A stretch of 8,846 nucleotides of DNA from Fusobacterium sp. (GTDB taxonomy: Bacteria > Fusobacteriota > Fusobacteriia > Fusobacteriales > Fusobacteriaceae): assembly GCA_020024915.1 (NCBI GenBank), contig JAHHSZ010000069.1:1-8846 (forward strand). Direction: 5' to 3'. Under the pieces are notes generated by a model. It was given only the letters and a program-made list of their open reading frames with translations, did not search any database and was not told where the DNA came from. The translations under genes were made by a program, and so were the position numbers. This document shows, one piece after another, positions 5,903 to 8,846 of this stretch (position 1 is the stretch's first letter; every line of letters begins with the position of its first letter).

Positions 5903-7420
5903 ATGAAAAAATTTGCATTACTTATATTAGGGTTCACTATTTTTATTACAGGTTGTGGGAGTAATAAAGATAAAATAGAGGAAAAATTGACTAAAGAAGT
6001 TATTGTATCACAGGGATCAAAACCTAAAAGTCTAGATCCTAACATGTATAATGAGATTCCTGCACTAACTATTACAGAACAAATATTTAACACATTACTT
6101 AGGATTGATGAGAATGGAAATGTTGTTCCAGAGTTAGCTGAGTCTTATGAGTATATCACACCTACTGAACTTGTTATTAAATTAAAACAGGGGATAAAAT
6201 TTCATAATGGGGATATTTTAACAGCTAAAGATGTTGTTTTCAGTATTAATAGAATGTTAAGTAAACCTGCTAGTAGAATAATGATAGAGGCTATCTCAAA
6301 GGTAGAGGCTGTAGATGATAATACTGTTAAGATAACTCTATCAAAACCATCATCACCACTACTATTTGGATTGTCACATCCACTAACTGCCATCTTAAAC
6401 GAGAGAGATACAGTTGCCAAAAATGACACTATTGCTATTGCACCAATAGGAACAGGACCATATAAATTTATGGAATGGGGTAGTGGAGAAAAGATAGAAT
6501 TAGTAGCTTTTGATGATTATTTTGAAGGAAGACCTAAGATAGATTCTTTGGTATACAGAGCTATTACAGAAAATAGTAGTAGGCTAGCTGCATTGGAAAC
6601 TGGTGAAATAGATATTGCTTACAATATGGCTGCTATTGATGGTGATATTGTTGAAAAAAATAAAAATCTTCATCTAATATCTCAACCAACTACTTCAACA
6701 GAGTATATTACTTTTAATACAACTGTTGCTCCTTTTGACAATAAAGATTTTAGAAAAGCCGTAAATTATGCTCTTAATAAACAGAGTATGTCAGATTCAA
6801 TATATATGGGAAAAGCTAAACCAGCTAATTCTATAATCAATCCAAATGTTTTTGGTTATACTGACACTGTTGAAGGTTATCCTTATAATGTGGAGAAAGC
6901 TAAGGAGTATCTAGAAAAATCTGGTGTTACTGATAGAAATTTTACACTACTTGTGAATGACAATCCTACTAGAATTCAATTAGCTCAAATTATTCAAGCT
7001 AATTTAAAAGATATTGGTATAGATATGAAAATTGAGATTTTAGAGTGGGGAGCTTACCTTCAAAGATCTGCTCAAGGTGAACACCAAGCTTTATTAGGTG
7101 GTTGGGTTTCTGGTACATCAGATGCTGACATTGTTCTATACCCTCTACTTCACAGTGCTTCACATGGTGGAGCTGGAAATAGAACTTTCTACACTAACAA
7201 AGAATTTGATAGTATAGTTGATAGAGCTAGACTTGTCTCTTCTCCTGAAGAGAGAAAGGAATTGTTTGTAAAAGCTCAAGAAATTTTACAAGAGGATTCT
7301 CCATTAGGTATTTTACTATATAAAAATGAAAATATAGGTGTTAATAACAAGGTAAAAGGATTTAAATTTGATCCTACAACAATGCATAATTTAAAAGATT
7401 TAGACATAGAAAACAAATAA
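5903..7420 (+). CDS. Peptide-type ABC transporter solute-binding lipoprotein (SBP family 5)
   Basis: This is an extracytoplasmic receptor of the DppA/OppA/GsiB class, 505 residues, a normal family length. The lipoprotein signal peptide ends at I-T-G-C with acylated Cys18. The SBP_bac_5 domain covers about 35-500. Visible hallmarks are SKPKSLDPNMYNE (39-51), the IKFHNGDILTAKDVVFSINR block (98-117) and IGTGPYKF (182-189). The start at 5903 has AAGGAGG 8 nt upstream. The gene is followed after 18 nt by an M42 peptidase on the same strand, so a peptide ligand is likely, with glutathione, nickel or another solute as alternatives. No DppBCDF-type permease or ATPase lies in this window, so it either works with a transporter encoded elsewhere or is an accessory receptor. 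The assignment is secure to family level only. Confidence 0.92.
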   Translation: MKKFALLILGFTIFITGCGSNKDKIEEKLTKEVIVSQGSKPKSLDPNMYNEIPALTITEQIFNTLLRIDENGNVVPELAESYEYITPTELVIKLKQGIKFHNGDILTAKDVVFSINRMLSKPASRIMIEAISKVEAVDDNTVKITLSKPSSPLLFGLSHPLTAILNERDTVAKNDTIAIAPIGTGPYKFMEWGSGEKIELVAFDDYFEGRPKIDSLVYRAITENSSRLAALETGEIDIAYNMAAIDGDIVEKNKNLHLISQPTTSTEYITFNTTVAPFDNKDFRKAVNYALNKQSMSDSIYMGKAKPANSIINPNVFGYTDTVEGYPYNVEKAKEYLEKSGVTDRNFTLLVNDNPTRIQLAQIIQANLKDIGIDMKIEILEWGAYLQRSAQGEHQALLGGWVSGTSDADIVLYPLLHSASHGGAGNRTFYTNKEFDSIVDRARLVSSPEERKELFVKAQEILQEDSPLGILLYKNENIGVNNKVKGFKFDPTTMHNLKDLDIENK

Positions 7421-7438
7421 CAAAGGGAGTGGAAAGAT

Positions 7439-8473
7439 ATGGATATCAATTTAGATGTTGAATACGTACTAGATATGACAATGGAGCTACTAAACATTCC
7501 AAGTCCAGTAGGTTATACTGATGATGCTATGGAAAGAATAGGAGCTGAATTAGATGATCTAGGAGTTTCTTATAGCCTAACTAGAAAAGGAGCTATACTA
7601 GGATTTATTCCCGGTGAAGATAATAATTATAAGAAAATGATCTCAGCTCATGTGGATACACTTGGAGCTATGGTTAAAAGAATAAAACCAAATGGTAGAT
7701 TAGAGCTTGTAAACCTAGGAGGAGTAAACTGGGGAGGAGTAGAGGGAGAGAATATCCTTGTACACACTCTAGATGGTGACGTTATTGAAGGAACTATAGT
7801 ACCTGTAAAAAGTTCTGTTCACATCTATGGAGATGAGGCTAGAGAGCTTCCAAGAAACTCTACTACTATGGAAGTGAGATTAGATGAGGAAATCTACAAT
7901 AAAGAGGACACTGAACAGCTTGGAGTAAGAGTAGGAGATTTTGTTTCTTTTGACCCTCGTACAGTTATAACTGAGAATGGTTATATTAAATCAAGATTTA
8001 TTGATGATAAGATCTGTATTGCTCAAGTATTAGGATATATCAAATATCTAAAAGAAAATAATTTAAAACCTAAAAATGGTATATATATATATATATCTAA
8101 CTATGAAGAGATTGGACATGGAGTTTCTATAATTCCTGACGATATGGATGAGTTTATAGCTCTAGATATTGGTCTTGTAGGAGAAGATGCTCTAGGTGAT
8201 GAGAAAAAAGTAAGTATTGCTGCTAAAGATTTTAAAACTCCATATGATCTAAGTGTAAGACTTGGTCTAACTGAGGCAGCAGAGTTAAATAATATAGGAT
8301 ATACAGTAGATGTGTATAATAGATATGGTTCGGATGCAAGTGCTGCAATTTTACAGGGATTTGATTTCAAATGTGGTTGTATAGGACCAAGTGTTGAATC
8401 TTCTCACCACTATGAGAGAACTCATATTGATGGTGTGCTTGAAACAATAAAACTATTAGTTGCTTATTTATAA
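7439..8473 (+). CDS. M42 family zinc metallopeptidase
   Basis: This is a predicted cytoplasmic co-catalytic metallo-aminopeptidase of 344 residues with no signal peptide. Likely metal and catalytic residues are His71 and Asp73 (SAHVDTLG), a bridging Asp at 189/190 (RFIDDK), Glu223-Glu224 (EEIGHG, general base plus ligand), Asp243 (ALDIG) and His323 (SSHHYERTH). All core ligands appear present. GAMVKRIKPNGRLELV, VGDFVSFDPR and HHYERTH resemble, from memory, the M42 subfamily named for the NAGGN osmoprotectant cluster (TIGR03106) more than the classic PepA/glucanase-like branch. Here it sits behind a peptide-binding protein instead. The start at 7439 has GGGAG about 9 nt upstream. The gene ends 30 bp before the first inverted repeat of the element at 8503. 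The role in trimming imported peptides is inferred from context. Confidence 0.92.
   Translation: MDINLDVEYVLDMTMELLNIPSPVGYTDDAMERIGAELDDLGVSYSLTRKGAILGFIPGEDNNYKKMISAHVDTLGAMVKRIKPNGRLELVNLGGVNWGGVEGENILVHTLDGDVIEGTIVPVKSSVHIYGDEARELPRNSTTMEVRLDEEIYNKEDTEQLGVRVGDFVSFDPRTVITENGYIKSRFIDDKICIAQVLGYIKYLKENNLKPKNGIYIYISNYEEIGHGVSIIPDDMDEFIALDIGLVGEDALGDEKKVSIAAKDFKTPYDLSVRLGLTEAAELNNIGYTVDVYNRYGSDASAAILQGFDFKCGCIGPSVESSHHYERTHIDGVLETIKLLVAYL
8080..8096 (+). repeat. (TA)8 simple repeat inside the M42 gene
   Basis: Seventeen alternating T/A bases encode the end of Asn-Gly-Ile-Tyr-Ile-Tyr-Ile. The frame is intact here. Loss or gain of a unit would shift the reading frame about two thirds into the protein, just before the EEIGHG catalytic motif. 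Confidence 0.9.
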
Positions 8474-8546
8474 ATAAAAAATATAACCAACTTTACTAAA
8501 AAAGAGAGGCTGTTGTAAATTTTAAATGACTTTAAACTTTGAAATT

Positions 8547-8585
8547 AGCTAAAGAGATTTTATATCTCTTTGGCTTTTTTCTTTT
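8547..8585 (+). terminator. Rho-independent terminator of the binding protein-M42 operon
   Basis: The stem is AGC-T-AAAGAGAT (8547-8558) against ATCTCTTT-G-GCT (8564-8575), 12 pairs including one G-U, with a 5-nt loop and a tail of TTTTTT-C-TTTT. It lies 74 nt after the M42 stop and acts on the plus strand only. It sits within the inverted repeats of the element at 8503-8742, so it may have arrived with that element. Confidence 0.9.
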
Positions 8586-8626
8586 CTAACAATTTCTTTG
8601 ATAAGTTCTTTAGGGAATAAAGACAT
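8549..8626 (-). pseudogene. 25-codon ORF, possible truncated transposase start within the element
   Basis: The ATG is at 8626 with AGGGAGG (8633-8639) 7 nt upstream and a strong promoter at 8654-8681. The predicted peptide starts MSLFPKELIKEIVRKEK and ends SQRDIKSL. It is lysine-rich and helical, not membrane-like. The last codons and the TAG fall inside the terminator stem, which looks like a junction where an original reading frame was cut and joined to the far end of the element. The opening recalls IS256-family transposase N-termini, but only by impression. It could instead be an intact micropeptide gene. Confidence 0.4.
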
Positions 8627-8653
8627 AAAAAAACCTCCCTTGATATTAATTAA

Positions 8654-8681
8654 ATTATACTTATAATTCATTAATAATCAA
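8654..8681 (-). promoter_or_regulatory. Strong inward promoter in the element
   Basis: On the minus strand, -35 TTGATT (8676-8681), a 16-bp spacer and consensus -10 TATAAT (8654-8659). The expected start near 8647 gives a leader of about 20 nt to the SD-preceded ATG at 8626. Transcripts would run convergently into the M42 gene, because the terminator at 8547-8585 has no T-run in this direction. Confidence 0.6.
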
Positions 8682-8770
8682 GAGAGATTTTTATTTACAC
8701 AAAATTTATTACACTACCATTTAACTTTACAACAACCTTTCTAAGCTAAACTCATAAGAAATATTTAATT

Positions 8771-8846
8771 TTATTTCTCTTTTAACTTTGGTGTATTGCT
8801 TTTAATTTCATCAACAAATCTATCTACAAATTCTCTTGCTGTATAT
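8771..8846 (-). CDS. C-terminal end of an unidentified gene entering from the right edge
   Basis: On the minus strand one frame is open from the window edge to a TAA at 8771. It encodes 24 residues ending AREFVDRFVDEIKSNTPKLK-EK. The residues form an amphipathic, charged helix typical of a protein C-terminus, and the other two frames carry early stops. The start and most of the gene lie beyond 8846. I cannot name it; a regulator-type C-terminal helix is one possibility. The inverted repeat of the neighbouring element begins 28 bp beyond the stop. Confidence 0.55.
   Translation of the reverse strand, partial: YTAREFVDRFVDEIKSNTPKLKEK

Larger units (their letters stand above)
8503..8742. mobile_element. 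Miniature or decayed insertion element with imperfect terminal inverted repeats
   Basis: Imperfect inverted repeats lie at 8503-8528 and 8718-8742. The outer 17 bp match at 15 positions (AGAGAGGCTGTTGTAAA against AGAAAGGTTGTTGTAAA when the right end is reverse-complemented), and TTAAATG continues the match inward. The interior is about 190 bp and holds the plus-strand terminator of the preceding operon, an inward minus-strand promoter, an SD and a 25-codon ORF. The GGCTGTTGTAAA-type end resembles ends of several bacterial IS families. The subterminal TTTACACAAAATTTATTACACTACC region recalls IS256-type ends. No clear target-site duplication is seen. A MITE or an internally deleted IS is the best reading; the family is uncertain. 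Confidence 0.55.

Noticed and set aside
5872..6093. Minus-strand open frame over the start of the binding-protein gene
   Set aside because: It is the antisense shadow of the signal peptide and N-terminal domain of the 5903-7420 gene, with no SD or promoter.
7276..7497. Minus-strand open frame spanning the binding protein-M42 junction
   Set aside because: It is antisense to two well-supported genes and has no ribosome binding site.
8101..8370. 89-codon minus-strand open frame inside the M42 gene
   Set aside because: The opposite strand encodes the conserved catalytic region of M42, and this frame has no initiation signals.
1..8846. CRISPR array, tRNA, rRNA or phage genes
   Set aside because: No regularly spaced repeats, no tRNA-like cloverleaf and no phage-type genes were seen on either strand.

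Overview
The window is AT-rich DNA (roughly 30% GC by eye). It has strong AGGAGG-type Shine-Dalgarno sites, ATA/AGA/TTA-rich codon use, sigma70-type promoters and three lipoproteins with short Lys-Lys signal peptides. This fits a Fusobacterium-like anaerobe best. That is an inference from composition and gene content; a low-GC firmicute cannot be excluded from sequence alone.

Layout. Bases 42-4638, minus strand, hold a complete branched-chain amino-acid ABC transporter operon in the order livJ-livH-livM-livG-livF. LivJ is the lipid-anchored binding protein, LivH and LivM the permeases, LivG and LivF the ATPases. A promoter sits at 4690-4717. A 12-bp stem-loop (3437-3476) lies between livJ and livH, and the last three genes are tightly packed (10-nt gap, 11-nt overlap, 1-nt overlap).

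Bases 4729-4997, minus strand, look like a self-contained miniature gene that is easy to miss. It has a promoter (TTGATT-17-TATACT), a perfect SD, a 35-residue single-span hydrophobic peptide ORF (4815-4922) and a strong rho-independent terminator (4729-4756). It resembles type I toxin or small membrane protein genes in architecture and is the most interesting item here. Next comes a MORN_2-repeat lipoprotein gene (5126-5608, minus), with a near-perfect 22-bp palindrome just upstream.

Bases 5903-8473, plus strand, hold a two-gene operon: a family 5 (peptide-type) solute-binding lipoprotein and an M42 metallopeptidase 18 nt downstream. It ends at a strong terminator (8547-8585). No permease or ATPase for the binding protein is in the window. 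The pairing suggests capture of peptides outside the cell and trimming inside.

Bases 8503-8742 look like a miniature or decayed insertion element. It has imperfect inverted repeats of about 25 bp. An inward-facing minus-strand promoter and a good SD precede a 25-codon ORF that could be the start of a truncated transposase. The operon terminator lies inside these repeats. The window closes with the last 24 codons of an unidentified minus-strand gene (8771-8846).
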